The notes beneath the pieces were generated by a model that worked only from the letters and a program-made list of their open reading frames with translations, did not search any database and had not been told where the DNA came from. Shown here piece by piece: positions 21,677 through 31,926 of a stretch of DNA of 64,000 nucleotides. The DNA lies in NCBI GenBank assembly GCA_021292165.1, contig CM037877.1, positions 109,429,858-109,493,857 of the forward strand, in the 5' to 3' direction. A program made the position numbers and the translations under genes. The stretch comes from Shinisaurus crocodilurus (lineage: Eukaryota > Chordata > Lepidosauria > Squamata > Shinisauridae). Position 1 is the stretch's first letter. Each line of letters starts with the position of its first letter.

Positions 21677-21972
21677 GCCCCCACTGCCACTGGAGCCACC
21701 AGCCTCCACAGGGTAACTTGGTGCCTTTCCTCTACCTGATCCACATTCTATCATCAGCGTTGCTCCTTCAAGCTTGTGGCAGGAGCTAGCAGGATGACTT
21801 TGCTCTTTCACTGCTGATGGTGGTAGGAAGAGCTAGCTCCCACAATGCCAATGGGACTGATCCATATATACTGCTGGCCAGCAGTAGGGAGGCTGATGTG
21901 GGTCATCAGCACCTTTACCACCAGCTGACCCCAGAATCCACCTGCAGTTCCTTCTCCCCTTTCCCTCTAGAG

Positions 21973-22108
21973 TAGGGCTCTCCAACCTTGGGTCCCCAGA
22001 TGTTGCTGGCCTACAGCTCCCAGAATACCGAGCCAGCATGGCTAATGGCAAGGGATTCTGGGAGCTGTAGTCCAGCAACATCTGGGGACCCAAGGTTGGA
22101 GAGCCCTG
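21973..22108. mobile_element. 136-bp palindromic hAT-like MITE (family C)
   Basis: Near-perfect hairpin: GGCTCTCCAACCTTGGGTCC through GCAACATCTGGGGACCCAAGG. The 8-bp flanks CTCTAGAG / CTCTGGAG match at 7 of 8. A second copy of exactly the same length lies in LPL intron 1 at 59525-59660. Confidence 0.9.
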
Positions 22109-22270
22109 CTCTGGAGGGATGAGCCTGCAACCTGGACTAAGTGATCAACTGCTGCGGGGTAAAAGAGGCTGCCATAAGCACACCCATGGATCCCTACTGT
22201 ATTGTATCTTTGCATTAAGTTTTACTTATTGTGAGCTGCTTAGGTAGCCAGCCATAGCTCAGAAGCCAGG

Positions 22271-22327
22271 CACCAACCAACCAACCAACCAACCAACCCT
22301 CCTCCTCCTCCTCCTCCTCCTCCTCCA
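22271..22327. repeat. (CCAA)n followed by (CCT)n
   Basis: Two adjacent microsatellites, about seven tetramer and ten trimer units. Confidence 0.95.
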
Positions 22328-22625
22328 GCCAGTACAAGCTTGCCTGTCCTATAGTCAACAAATTTATCCTGTGTACTTAAATCAGCTGAAGGGTTTTGGT
22401 CTGATAAAAAGCCTTATCAGCCTCTGGCCTCTTGTCAGGCAGTGGGTGAAGCCTTTTCTAGGCTGGTCCACAAACAGGCTTGGGTAATTTAGGCTTCAGC
22501 CTTCGCCAGTGACAGTGAGTGTAATTGTTAAACACAGCCCCCCACTGCCCCCACCCCCCAGCAACCATAGTAGATTGTTAGCACTGTGGATCGGTTTCCT
22601 AGACTGCAAGAAAAGCACAGAAGGT
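22328..22625. other. Intergenic sequence, nothing recognised
   Basis: No supported gene; may include the 3' UTR of the Penelope-like fragment next to it. Confidence 0.35.
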
Positions 22626-22875
22626 GGTATCATCGTCCCTGTTCAGGCCATTTGGAGTCAATGTATCCAGTCTACAAACCCAAAGATTTTCCCTTGTTTC
22701 AAGGATTGCCGGATTACATGGCTATTCTGTTGGAAATATTGCAATGTCTGAAAGGCTGTGGTTATCAGAATTAAAGTGTTTTGCCACAGGTTTTTGCCTT
22801 CCTTGTCATTACTGGTGACTTGTGGTTTCTGAATCTTGTACAAAGATCGATGGTGGTTTTGCCAATGTGTTACAC
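22626..22875 (-). pseudogene. Penelope-like element, GIY-YIG end (fragment)
   Basis: On the - strand, with one or two frame breaks, the sequence encodes HIGKTTIDLCTRFRNHKS (the -YIG- half of a GIY-YIG nuclease, with H for Y), then VAKHFNSDNHSLSDIAIFP and, after a stop, LETRENLWVCRLDTLTPNGL followed by NRDDDT. The order YIG-HF-L(D)TL-P-GLN is typical of the C-terminal endonuclease of Penelope-like retroelements. The reverse transcriptase is absent and the piece is not functional. Confidence 0.65.
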
Positions 22876-23336
22876 ACACACATATATATGGGAGAGCATG
22901 ATTTCTATGGTAGCCACACCTTTTACTGGGCTTGCAAAAATTTCTGCTAAGGTCACCAACTCCTCCCCCCACCTCCATTGCAGTGGGTCTGTGCCTTTAG
23001 CCAGGGCAGCTGCCCCATCTTTCTTTCTGAGTCCGAGAGCCACTCTATGTGCGCAGAGAGATCATATGGTACAGAGCTCCGGGGCTGGACTATTTCAGAC
23101 TTCAGGTAGAGGAGTCCATGTTTGGGCACTTATTTTTTTTTTTTTAAAGGAACACTCCATGCATGCATAAAACTAGACAAAGAGATGGGTAGGCTATAAG
23201 CAGCTCCTAACAAATAGCAACAAAACAGAACAAAACAAAAATATAACCTTCTCCTTGATGTACTAGTTTTCCATGGAAGAACATTCAAATAGACAGTCCC
23301 TCACCAGCAGTATAAAGCAGCCCCAGGAATATACAG
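22876..23336. other. Intergenic sequence, nothing recognised
   Basis: No supported gene. A TACA/TATA run at 22870-22890 and poly-T at 23131-23143. Confidence 0.4.
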
Positions 23337-23498
23337 GCCTGTGGCTTACGCTGGCTCAGCTTGTCTGAGCGTGGAAAGCTAAGCAGGGTCAAGCCTGGTT
23401 GTTACTTGGATGGGAGACCCCTCCTCCAGTTTCCTGCACTGAGCAGAGGGTTGGACTCGATAGCCTTGTAGGCCCCTTCCAACTCTATGATCTATGAA
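23337..23498 (+). mobile_element. 5S-headed SINE with CR1-like tail, copy 3
   Basis: GCCTGTGGCTTACGCTGGCT, AAGCTAAGCAGGGTCAAGCC and TTACTTGGATGGGAGACC form the 5S head; GGTTGGACTCGATAGCCTTG plus CTATGATCTATGA form the tail. Confidence 0.92.
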
Positions 23499-24779
23499 CT
23501 CTGTGTTGGTGGTGAGCAGCAGAGTGCGTGTGCGCATGGGAGATTTTTCGCAGCGTGCAGCGTGTTGTGAAGATGCCAGCCCAGCCTGCCTGTAATCCAA
23601 CTTGCTTCCAGCTTCCCCGTTTGCAGATTAATCCATGGAGTCAGGAAACACTCTAACACCACAGGTCTAATTCTACCTGTTTATTCACTTAGCAAGTAAA
23701 GTTCTACAGAGTATACATTTCCTAGTTATAGTCCATGTGCAGAGTATAAATGCATAGCAAGCATTACATCCAGTGGAGTAAGTTGAGCTTCACTCCACCT
23801 CAGCAAAGAAGTTACATTGTTGCAGTGACAAAAGTCCAGCAAGAAGAACAAAGGAGAAGAGAGAAAGCAGTCCTGCCTCTCTCGAAGATGGCTTCAGACA
23901 GAAAACAAGTTAGCACGTCATCAGAACATACAAACCATGTGACTAGCTCATACTGTTTTCACAGTCTAGAATCAAGGTTTCTAGTGAGACATAACAAACC
24001 TGTTTACCTCGCCATTCTGTCCCTTCCATGTGTAAACTGTGTGCTACAGCTGGTGAAGTGATACGTATCACAACACTCTGTGCCACATGATTTATCTGAA
24101 TGTGTGTAGAGAGTGGGAAATGTCTATGGCAGTTCTCCCTTAATCCAGCCTAGGTCCTACAAGTTGCCAGCAGAGCAAAAGTCCCTCCAGTTCAATGGAT
24201 GGATTGGCCATACCCTCAGTTTGATTGCTTTCAACAAAATGGAGTTGTCTACCTAGCTAGCTATCTAGCCAGCCCAGATTCCATGGAAAGCAAATAGAAA
24301 TTCTGCACAGGACCTATAGTATTAGCAAAAACAACATTTCCTTAGGTTGCAGTTCTGTGCAAACTTACTTGAGAGTAAATTCAGCTGAACTCAGTGGGAG
24401 TTTCTTCAAATAAACCTGCACATGACAGGGCTGTGTGTTATCAAACTAAAATAGCTGAAATGCTTTCATGATTAATAATCTGAAACAAGCTACAGAAAAA
24501 TTGTCACCTGCTTCCCAGCTACCTGTGGCATTTCTTCCAAACAATGCTATCAATGGCTCACCCAAGGCAGATTCCAGAACCACTATGGCTTGTAGTTAAT
24601 TCATGCTTGGAGTTTGATCTTTGCAGAGGTTTAAGCCTCTTAGGAAGACACTGAGTGGGGTCTTTAGTCTGTATGTCAAACACAGAGTCATTTATTTATT
24701 ACCTCTGGGCAGTTGTGTAGCGGAACCATGGCTAGCAGGGTCAAAGTGCCAGGACCTCTTGATTAGCAGGGATGATGAC
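23499..24779. other. Intergenic sequence, nothing recognised
   Basis: No supported gene. A fragment of the CTTACT...GTAAAT fold-back type is possible at about 24360-24420. Confidence 0.4.
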
Positions 24780-25502
24780 ATCATCTGCCACCCCCCTCAG
24801 GCTTTCCCATTTCCTCTGAGTTTAGCAGCAATCCCCACAGTACCTTGGGGTGGAGGGGGGGCAGGGGACAGATTTTTCCAGCAGCAATATATTTGTAAGG
24901 TCCAGGGCATGAGTGGCAAGGGTTCAGGGCTGGAATGCCAGGGCCATGGAAGCAGAGATAAACAGTAGGCCCAAGGCTCGGCACAGGTTCCGGGCAACAG
25001 AGTCCAGAGGCAGAGGGCAAGTCCAGGCAATAGGCAGAAAGTCCAGCACAGGTTAGAGCAACAGAGCCCAAACAGGGGCCAGAGGCAGAAGGTGAGTCAA
25101 GCAGAGTCCAGGCAAGGGTCAGAGGCAGAAGACAGGTCCAAAGAGCAACAGAGTCCAAGCATGTACCAGGCAGAGCAAGGGTCAGAGGCAGGAGCATAGG
25201 TTGAGAGCAGTCAAAGATCAAACACCAGGCAAGGCAGAGCAAGGTTGGTCACTAGAAGCAAGAACCAGCTGCAGACAACACAGAGGTGTGTATTGCTGTG
25301 GCAAGGGTTGAAGTCAAACTGCAGCCTTTATATAGGGCTTTCTGGCTGCTCCCAGCTGGGCTGCATTAGCTGGCCTGAGAGCAGTCAGGAGCAGGAGGCT
25401 ACACCCTGCGAGCGACTACAAACCCTGGGCTCGCTCCTGCAAGGAGGTAGCGTTGCCACCAGGTGGAGCTGTGGCGCTACCCTGGAGGAGCGGATCCTGA
25501 CA
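24780..25502 (-). mobile_element. LTR-retrotransposon LTR (Gypsy-like, probably solo)
   Basis: On the - strand it opens TGTCAGGATCCGCTCCTCC at 25502, has a TATA box CCTATATAAAGGC at about 25330-25342, and continues into a series of imperfect repeats of CTGCCTCTGACCCTTGC and TGGACTCTGTTGC type down to about 24960. This layout is common in reptile Gypsy-type LTRs. The 3' border and a target duplication could not be fixed, and no gag or pol frame was seen nearby. Confidence 0.55.
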
Positions 25503-26089
25503 ATACTGTTGTGTGCTGTCCCTATCATAATGCAAATTATTTTGGGATGGCTTGGTTTTTGCATCAAATCAAAGTTTATTGCACAGTCACAGAGGCATCA
25601 AATGGGCAATTACGACCCATTTGGTTTGCAAAAGAGCTGCTTCTGATAGAGACAAAAACTGCTAGAACTGGTTTGTCAACTTTGAGAGAAAACATATCTC
25701 TCTGGTGCTGGGAAAATCCCGAAAAATCTTGAGCTGGCGGTCTTAAGCTGTTTGGGGTAGGGATGTACGGATTTTGTTAAATCCATTCCATCTGTGTTTC
25801 ACAGATTGTCAAGCATCTTTTATTCCATCTTCTGCTCATTGACAGAATAGGTTTTTTTAAAACCAGAATGCTCATTTGCCCTTACACTTTCTCCTGCAAT
25901 CTCAGGTCTCTGCAGCCAAAGTCCAACATGCAACCACTACACTACCCTTGGCCAGTTCACTATTCTATGACTGTCAGCTGATCCTAATGAATTTGGTATT
26001 ATGCTATGTACTGCTACTCTTTGCGGGTGAGTGTGTGTACTCACCCGCACTTACACAGTACACATAGATAGATAATTCTGGGCAAGTTC

Positions 26090-26090
<1 letters not shown>
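25503..26090. other. Intergenic sequence, nothing recognised
   Basis: No supported gene. GTGAGTGTGTGTACTCACCC at about 26027-26046 forms a short hairpin. Confidence 0.4.

Positions 26091-26122
<32 letters not shown>
26091..26122. repeat. (GATA)n microsatellite
   Basis: About eight GATA units, with a short GATA run just upstream at 26065-26073. Confidence 0.95.
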
Positions 26123-26465
26123 CAAAACAGCTGCCTGCATTTATGGACTCTCCTTGAGGGTGCAGCTATAGACATTGTCGTGATGAGCACCTGCCTTCAG
26201 CATTTCCCACTACACCGCGTCCGCTGCCTCTGTGTCTTTACATACTGAGCAGAATAGGTTTGCAAAACTAATGGTTTTCAATTCATGTCCAGTATCTGTT
26301 CCTGTATGGCAGCATAAAGATTATGTCACCTCTAGACAAAGCCTTTACAAATGCAGGTTAGCTATTGCACCACACTCCAGACTTTTGCTAGTCATAGATT
26401 TTAATAGTAACTTTCTGTAAAAATTTCACACAATGGAATATGTGAGGCTTAATTTAAGTTTGTGC

Positions 26466-26606
26466 AATGTCTCGTGCAACTTGTAGCCCTCCAGATATTT
26501 TGGCTGACAACTCCCATCATGCCTCACCATTGGCTCTGCTGGCTAGGGCTGATGGGAGTTGTAGCTCAAAACATCTGGAGGGTCACAAGTTGCTCACCTG
26601 TGCCTT
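26466..26606. repeat. Fold-back MITE (hAT-like ends)
   Basis: GCAACTTGTAGCCCTCCAGA and ACAACTCCCATCATGCCTCA pair with TGATGGGAGTTGTAGCTCAA and TCTGGAGGGTCACAAGTTGC. Same family as 55280-55415. Confidence 0.85.
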
Positions 26607-26803
26607 AGAGAGATGCTAACTAACCAGGAAGTGTGCGTGCGTGCATGCGTATACTAGGGAGAACAGCTTGGCCAGTACCTGTGCCTTGAAGAGTAGCTTG
26701 ATGCTTTCATGGTATGGATAGGATGGCCACTTATGAATCAACAAGAAAGGGGAAATGCACCACAAAAAAGATGATACCAATCTGCATAAAAATTGCATAT
26801 GCT

Positions 26804-26854
<51 letters not shown>
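26804..26854. repeat. (TA)n(TG)n microsatellite
   Basis: About eleven TA units running into about fourteen TG units. Confidence 0.95.
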
Positions 26855-28059
26855 CAATTTAGAATAATAATAATTATTATTTAAATAGAAATACAGTACC
26901 GTACATCTCACCATAGTGTGGAAGACTGACCAGGTGACCTGTGTGCCTTGCTCAGCCTGCTGTCCAGGTGCTGTCGATGGGCAACTTCAAGGCCCAGCCC
27001 TTCCTTCTGGTGGTTCTTTATCTTTCACCTGGACTTGGGCTGGACAGCCCTTCAAACCTTCAAACAGAGGTTGCCTTAAGAACAGAGGGCAGTCCTCTGG
27101 CAGCCCTTCAAACAGAAGACTGTTCTCTGTAAAAGACGGTGTGCATGGCCACCCTAACATCAATATTATCACCTTCTAATGTCTGGGCATCAAGTTGCTG
27201 TTAAAGGGAAAGCCACAGTGGAAAGGTTGGCAACCACAGTTTGTGGACTCCACCCGCCCAGGTTGGCCATTGGATTTCTGGACATAAGATGGCTTCTTAT
27301 GTCATAATAAGTATAAGATGGCTTCATCTGCCAGTTCAACCTTGCTTGAGCAACAAGGTCTTCCTGAGCTCTGGTGTCATTCTTGGTTACCCTTTGGTCC
27401 TAACTTCTGCCTTGCTTCTTGATCGCACCTTCTGGTTTATATCCTCTGGTTCTGACCTGTTGTTTGATCCTGTCATCTGGTGCCCCTGGATCACTGCAAA
27501 CTGCTGCCCACGGCACAGCCCTGACAGAGGGAGAGTGGTGGTTGTTGGGCAAGAACATCCAGCAACATTAACTGGTGAGTTCTCAGATGCTCCCTAAGGG
27601 GCTACTGTTCTCTGCAAGTATGCCATTTGTTGGGCCGCAGACTGGCTTTTTCTGGCAAGACAGTTTGCAGGATTTCTGTTGCCTGTTTTCACAATAGAAT
27701 GGCTGAGTCTGGGTTTTGTTAAGGGAAAAAAATGCAGAATTATGAAAAGCAAGTGGAATTTTTAAAATGTAACTTTTGATGGAGGCAGCCTCCTTTATTT
27801 TCCCAAACTTTAAAATGTATGAATGTCTGTGGCAGCCTGCGTCACACACCCATCAGTGCTGGATTGTAATGCTGCACACGAACACCCAAGAAAGCGTGAA
27901 GCTCTTTGGAGCTACTCATGCTGTTTCCCTATATCTCTATAAACATTGCACTAAAACTGTATGACACAGAAGGGTTTAAAAGCAAAGCAAAACAAACCCA
28001 AACTGAATAAAATGGCTTCAGAAATGTTGACTGAGTTTGGCCCAGCTGACTGAAGTTCA
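26855..28059. other. Intergenic sequence, mostly unassigned
   Basis: 27090-27156 (GGCAGTCCTCTGGCAGCCCT through ATGGCCACCCTAA) looks like an inverted, truncated relative of the hAT element at 34550-34914. 27290-27520 is C/T-rich with a TTTATATCC motif and may be LTR-derived. No gene supported. Confidence 0.4.
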
Positions 28060-28176
28060 CTTAGGGTGCAATCCTGTGCATGTTTAGACAGAAACATGTT
28101 TAGGTCATGCTGGCTGGGGGATGCTGGGAGTTGTAGGATTGATTTCTGTATAAACATGCATAGGATTGCACCCTTA
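28060..28176. repeat. Palindromic MITE (GGGTGCAATCCTATGCATG family), copy 1
   Basis: TTAGGGTGCAATCCTGTGCA at the left and AACATGCATAGGATTGCACC at the right; GGCTGGGGGATGCTGGGAGT is the right inner arm. The left inner arm is partly lost. Confidence 0.87.
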
Positions 28177-28409
28177 AGAAATTCAACATCAACCAAAATT
28201 TAAGCAAGTTGCAAGGAACTGAAAAAAATGTGTGCATGGCGTGTGTATGAAACCAAATTAAGCAGTAAATATAATCCCGGCTGAAAGGTCACCTCCATCA
28301 GGCTCCTCCTCCTCCAACTGTCACCACCATCAGAGATGGGACGCAGGGCCATTCCACCAGCCCTGCTAAAAGTCTACTTCATTTTTCCTCTTCCCTACCC
28401 ATCCCTTTT
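28177..28409. other. Intergenic spacer
   Basis: Nothing recognised. Confidence 0.4.
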
Positions 28410-28578
28410 ACCTTGTGTGTTGTGTCTTTTTAGATCGTAAGCCTGTGAGCAGGGACCATCTTGTTTAACTGATTGTTTGTAAACAGTTCTGGGAACCTTT
28501 TTGGCTAAGAAGTGGGATAGAAAAATGCTTTACATTAAAATAAAATAATAATAATAACAATAATAACAACAACAACAA
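28410..28578 (+). mobile_element. LINE 3' UTR (CR1/L3-like) with (AAT)n tail
   Basis: TTTTTAGATCGTAAGCCTGT followed by GAGCAGGGACCATCTTG and AGTGGGATAGAAAAATGC then AATAATAATAACAAT, the familiar TAGATTGTAAGCC...GCAGGGACC 3' end of an ancient amniote LINE. Confidence 0.6.
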
Positions 28579-28639
28579 TATTGTGTAGCACAGCACTCAT
28601 TAGGAGACAGAATTGCAATTACAGGATGGATCCAGACAA

Positions 28640-28870
28640 AGTTAAGAACTTTTCATTGACTGGGTTTGCGCAACATGACAGCCCATCGTGGGTGACAAGC
28701 CACAGTGGGTTGTTGTGTTGTGCGAACCTGGACTGTTTCCCACAGGGTGGCTTGTTCATGGGCAACAAGCCACCCTGACAACCCATGGCTTGTTGTAGGG
28801 GTTGCTGTGCCCACGATAGGTTGTTGTGTCATCCAAATCCAGGCAACTGACCCCATCGTGGGTGGGTACC
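28640..28870. repeat. Repeat with CAACCCATGG / CTTGTTG inverted motifs
   Basis: Several inverted copies of GGCTTGTT, AACAAGCC and CAACCCATGG words. Similar words build the fold-back at 63837-64000. Confidence 0.45.
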
Positions 28871-29111
28871 AGGAACTGGCAAGCAAGCAGCAAAAACTCC
28901 TTGTTGCTCTTGCCAAGCTCGCCCGGGCCACTGCCAGTGCCAGCCACCCCTCAAGTGCCCAAGGGGCACTTTGGAGCGACCAGCACTGGCCCCATGCCCC
29001 CCGCCACAATTGCTAGCCCTTTTGTGCTCACCGTGGCTTTTTTGCCCCTTTTACCAATCCCCCCCCCTAATTTGGAGATTGTGAAAAGCGATCTCCGATT
29101 TGACAGCTAGT

Positions 29112-29153
29112 GACAGCCCCTTCAAAGTGCCAAAACGGCACATGGAAGGGGCT
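29112..29153. repeat. Small hairpin
   Basis: TGACAGCCCCTTCAAAGTGCC pairs with GGCACATGGAAGGGGCTGTCA (spacer AAAAC); arms of about 20 bp with three mismatches. Confidence 0.75.
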
Positions 29154-29533
29154 GTCATTGGTCCGTCACCCCCTTTAAAAAAAACAAATGCCCAAAATGT
29201 GCACAATTTTTTCTGTATTTTTTAAAATTTAGTCAGACTTGCACAAGTGCACACTTGCACACTTTGGTGAGTCTGAAGTAGCATGCCCTGCCTGGGAAAT
29301 GTTCAGGGGGTGTCTGCTATTAAAGTGCAACAGGCACCCCTTATGGGCATTGACCCAGAGAGCCTGCCAAGAGCTTTATTTATCATTTTGCTTTCTGTTG
29401 ACAGCTGTGAAAAAGTGAGCTGTCAAGAGAAACAAAGCCATGAGTGATCTTTTCTCGAGAAAAGGGAGTGGCCGTTAGATCACCTCCTTCACGGTGAGAT
29501 CCTCCAGGTTTGGTGTTTTTTAAAACCTGGTTC

Positions 29534-29790
29534 CTCTGAGGGTCCTCTCACTTTCCCACCCTTTCCCAAGATTCTTTCCTGAGATTCATACCTGTATGTG
29601 TCCCTGTCAAAAACAAACAAACATGGGGAGCCCTGTGAAAAAAAACCTTTTAAAAGGAACCAGAGTTTAGCTGTCAAAACTAACAGCTCTTGTAAAAGGG
29701 GGTGGCTAACACTTTCCCACCTTCCCTAGCACCTAAAATCTCAGGAAAGGGTGGAAAAGTGAGAGAACCCTCAGAGGACAGAGGGGGAAA
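29534..29790. repeat. Long fold-back repeat
   Basis: CCTCTGAGGGTCCTCTCACT and TTCCCACCCTTTCC and CCTGAGATT near the left are matched by AATCTCAGGAAAGGGTGG and AAAAGTGAGAG and AACCCTCAGAGG at the right; AGGTTTGG/TTTTAAAAGGAACC words lie in the loop. Confidence 0.75.
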
Positions 29791-30472
29791 GAGATGGGGG
29801 AACAACCCATGGTGAGCCCAACCATCTGTCAGGCACACTGTGTATTGTTTCATGAACAACCCACCCTATGTAGCTTAATCACAGGGTTATTATGTCCCAC
29901 GTAATTTTATTTATTTATTGCATTTTTATCCCAATTTTCCTATTATTCTGGTCTCCCAACGTGGCTCACATCAATAAAAAGAGAGACAGGCCTTGCCATC
30001 AGGATTACAAACTAAGAAGACAAGACACACAAGGAAAAAAGGATGGGTAGGGAAGAGGAAAAATGAAAGGGGAATGGGAGGAAAAGGTAGAGGAGGGATA
30101 TTGGTTTTTCAAGGCCAGAACAAGGTGGTGAGCTATAAGCGGGCATTTAAATGCACTCCAGGACAGGCTGCTCTTCCCTTGCTGATGTCCTTGCTTGAAT
30201 GAGGCTCTGGTTCCTTAGGCCAATGGGTGGGGCCAGAGCATGCATTCCTTCCCCTTCCTTCTGCAGTCCCAGCAGGGCAACTGTCAATTGGAGCCGAGTG
30301 TTCATTCCAGCAGGGAGAAGGAAGTGAGCTCCCTGAAGGCCCTCCTTCTCCAGCTGCTGGATGGGCCAGGTTGGTTTCCCTCTTGGCTAGATGTCATTCC
30401 CGGGGTGGGGTGGGGTGGGGTGCAGCCCCTCCCAGTCCCCTGGCTGATGGCAGAAGCTGGAGTGTGCATCAG
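29791..30472. other. Intergenic sequence, nothing recognised
   Basis: No supported gene; (GGGGT)n at 30398-30421. Confidence 0.4.
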
Positions 30473-30650
30473 GCCTGTGGCTTACGCTGGCTCAGCTTGT
30501 CTGAGCGTGGAAAGCTAGGCAGGGTCAGGCCTGGTTATTACTTGGATGTGGGAGACCCCACCTCTGGTTTCCTGCATTGAGCAGGGGGTTGGACTCGATA
30601 GCCTTGTAGGCTCCTTCCAACTCTATGAACTATGAAATCTATGAAATCTC
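30473..30650 (+). mobile_element. 5S-headed SINE with CR1-like tail, copy 4
   Basis: GCCTGTGGCTTACGCTGGCT, AAGCTAGGCAGGGTCAGGCC and TTACTTGGATGTGGGAGACC (a 2-base insertion in the C box), then TTTCCTGCATTGAGCAGGGG and GGACTCGATAGCCTTGTAGG. Confidence 0.92.
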
Positions 30651-30775
30651 TTCTGCTCTCCAGTCCCAGGGCAACTTTACAACTCAATCGTGACATTAAT
30701 AGGCTTATGTGCACCTCTGCATAGGATGGGGCTACAAGACCCACTTTGGCTGAGTTGTGTCTTTACTGAAACAGG

Positions 30776-30797
30776 ATAGATAGATAGATAGATAGAT
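30776..30797. repeat. (GATA)n microsatellite
   Basis: About five units. Confidence 0.9.
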
Positions 30798-31833
30798 ACC
30801 CCCCCTATATATACACAGACACACACTCTCCTTACTCAGAGATAAACAAAAGTGGCATAGGATACTACATCTTGGACTGTAAGAAGCAGCATTTATCATT
30901 CCTGGGTATTCTTTGTTGCATGCGGGTGCTCCTCTGCTTACCCCTAGCTTTATTTTCTTTGGAAAGAAGGGCTCTGGTTGACAGGGTAAGGAGAATTCGT
31001 TCCCATGGCTCGAATGATTTGTTTAATAAATATGCGAAGACAAAAGAGAGAGGGAGTTGGCTGGTTCGGAGCATCTTGGCAAGTGGAGCGACTTTGTCCG
31101 TGTGGAAGCCAAAGCTCGGTAGGACTAGGAACGAAAGGTTTTCTCATAGACCAAGAAATAAAACAAAGCCATCACAACCCCCACCCCACTCCCACCCAGG
31201 CAATCTCTTCCTCACTTTTGCACATTTATGTAGCCTGGCAAAGGCCCGGAGCGACAGCATCTTTCTCATGCTGAAGAAATCACTAAGGAACCATGTGAGA
31301 CTGATCGACAGAGCGGGGAAGCAACCAATGGGAGAAGGAACTTGGCTTCCACACCCACCACCCACCCCTGGAATGAGAGGGGGCTGGCACCCGTCTGTCT
31401 CTTTACATTGCGTGCTTTTAAAAAATGGCTGGCAAGACAACCAGATGCACTTGGCGGTGGTATCTGGCTCTGCAGCATGATAAACTAAGTTGTACTCACA
31501 CAAAAATGCAGCACCAAGTGTTTTAAATCCAATGTCTGGATTTTACTAGAGGTAGACTTTATTACTGTTGGCTTGCCTAGATAAAACAGAAGATCCCTTC
31601 AACTAGTAAAGGAAAGAGAAGACAATTTAAACATGCCCTCAAACTGACCAGGGATTGAAGAGATGCCAACTTTGGAAACTACAGAGTTAAGGACATTTGA
31701 CTGAATAAACTGGAGTCTACTTTAATAGTCTCCAATTGCCACAAAAATGTTGGGACCTTCACAAAAATCCTTAAGCCATCATGGCTTCTCACTTTGTCAT
31801 GCAGAGTCCCGAATTCCCAGCTACTTTAAGCTG
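30798..31833. other. Intergenic sequence, nothing recognised
   Basis: A 202-residue open frame (30872-31480) crosses this stretch, but it has no recognisable domain and is overlapped on the other strand; I do not support it as a gene. Confidence 0.4.
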
Positions 31834-31926
31834 CTCTTAAAGGGGCCATGGCATGGGCAAAATTGCAGCTAAGCTTGCAGTTTTAGCTTAGCTGCAATTT
31901 TGCCCATGCCATGGCCCCGTTAAGAG
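31834..31926. repeat. Near-perfect fold-back repeat
   Basis: CTCTTAAAGGGGCCATGGCA and TGGGCAAAATTGCAGCTAAGC pair with the right arm GCTTAGCTGCAATTTTGCCC through CGTTAAGAG; arms of 41 bp (one mismatch) with an 11-base loop. Confidence 0.93.

Noticed and set aside
22261..22330. Regularly spaced repeats that might suggest a CRISPR array
   Set aside because: They are simple (CCAA)n and (CCT)n microsatellites; there are no repeat-spacer units anywhere and the genome is a vertebrate one.
24955..25240. Minisatellite-like GGTCAGAGGCAGAAGGC units
   Set aside because: Read as a separate minisatellite at first, but the units are imperfect and lie inside an LTR-like sequence with a TATA box, where such repeats are common.
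30872..31480. 202-residue + strand open frame
   Set aside because: No domain, overlapped by open frames on the other strand and no splice or promoter context.
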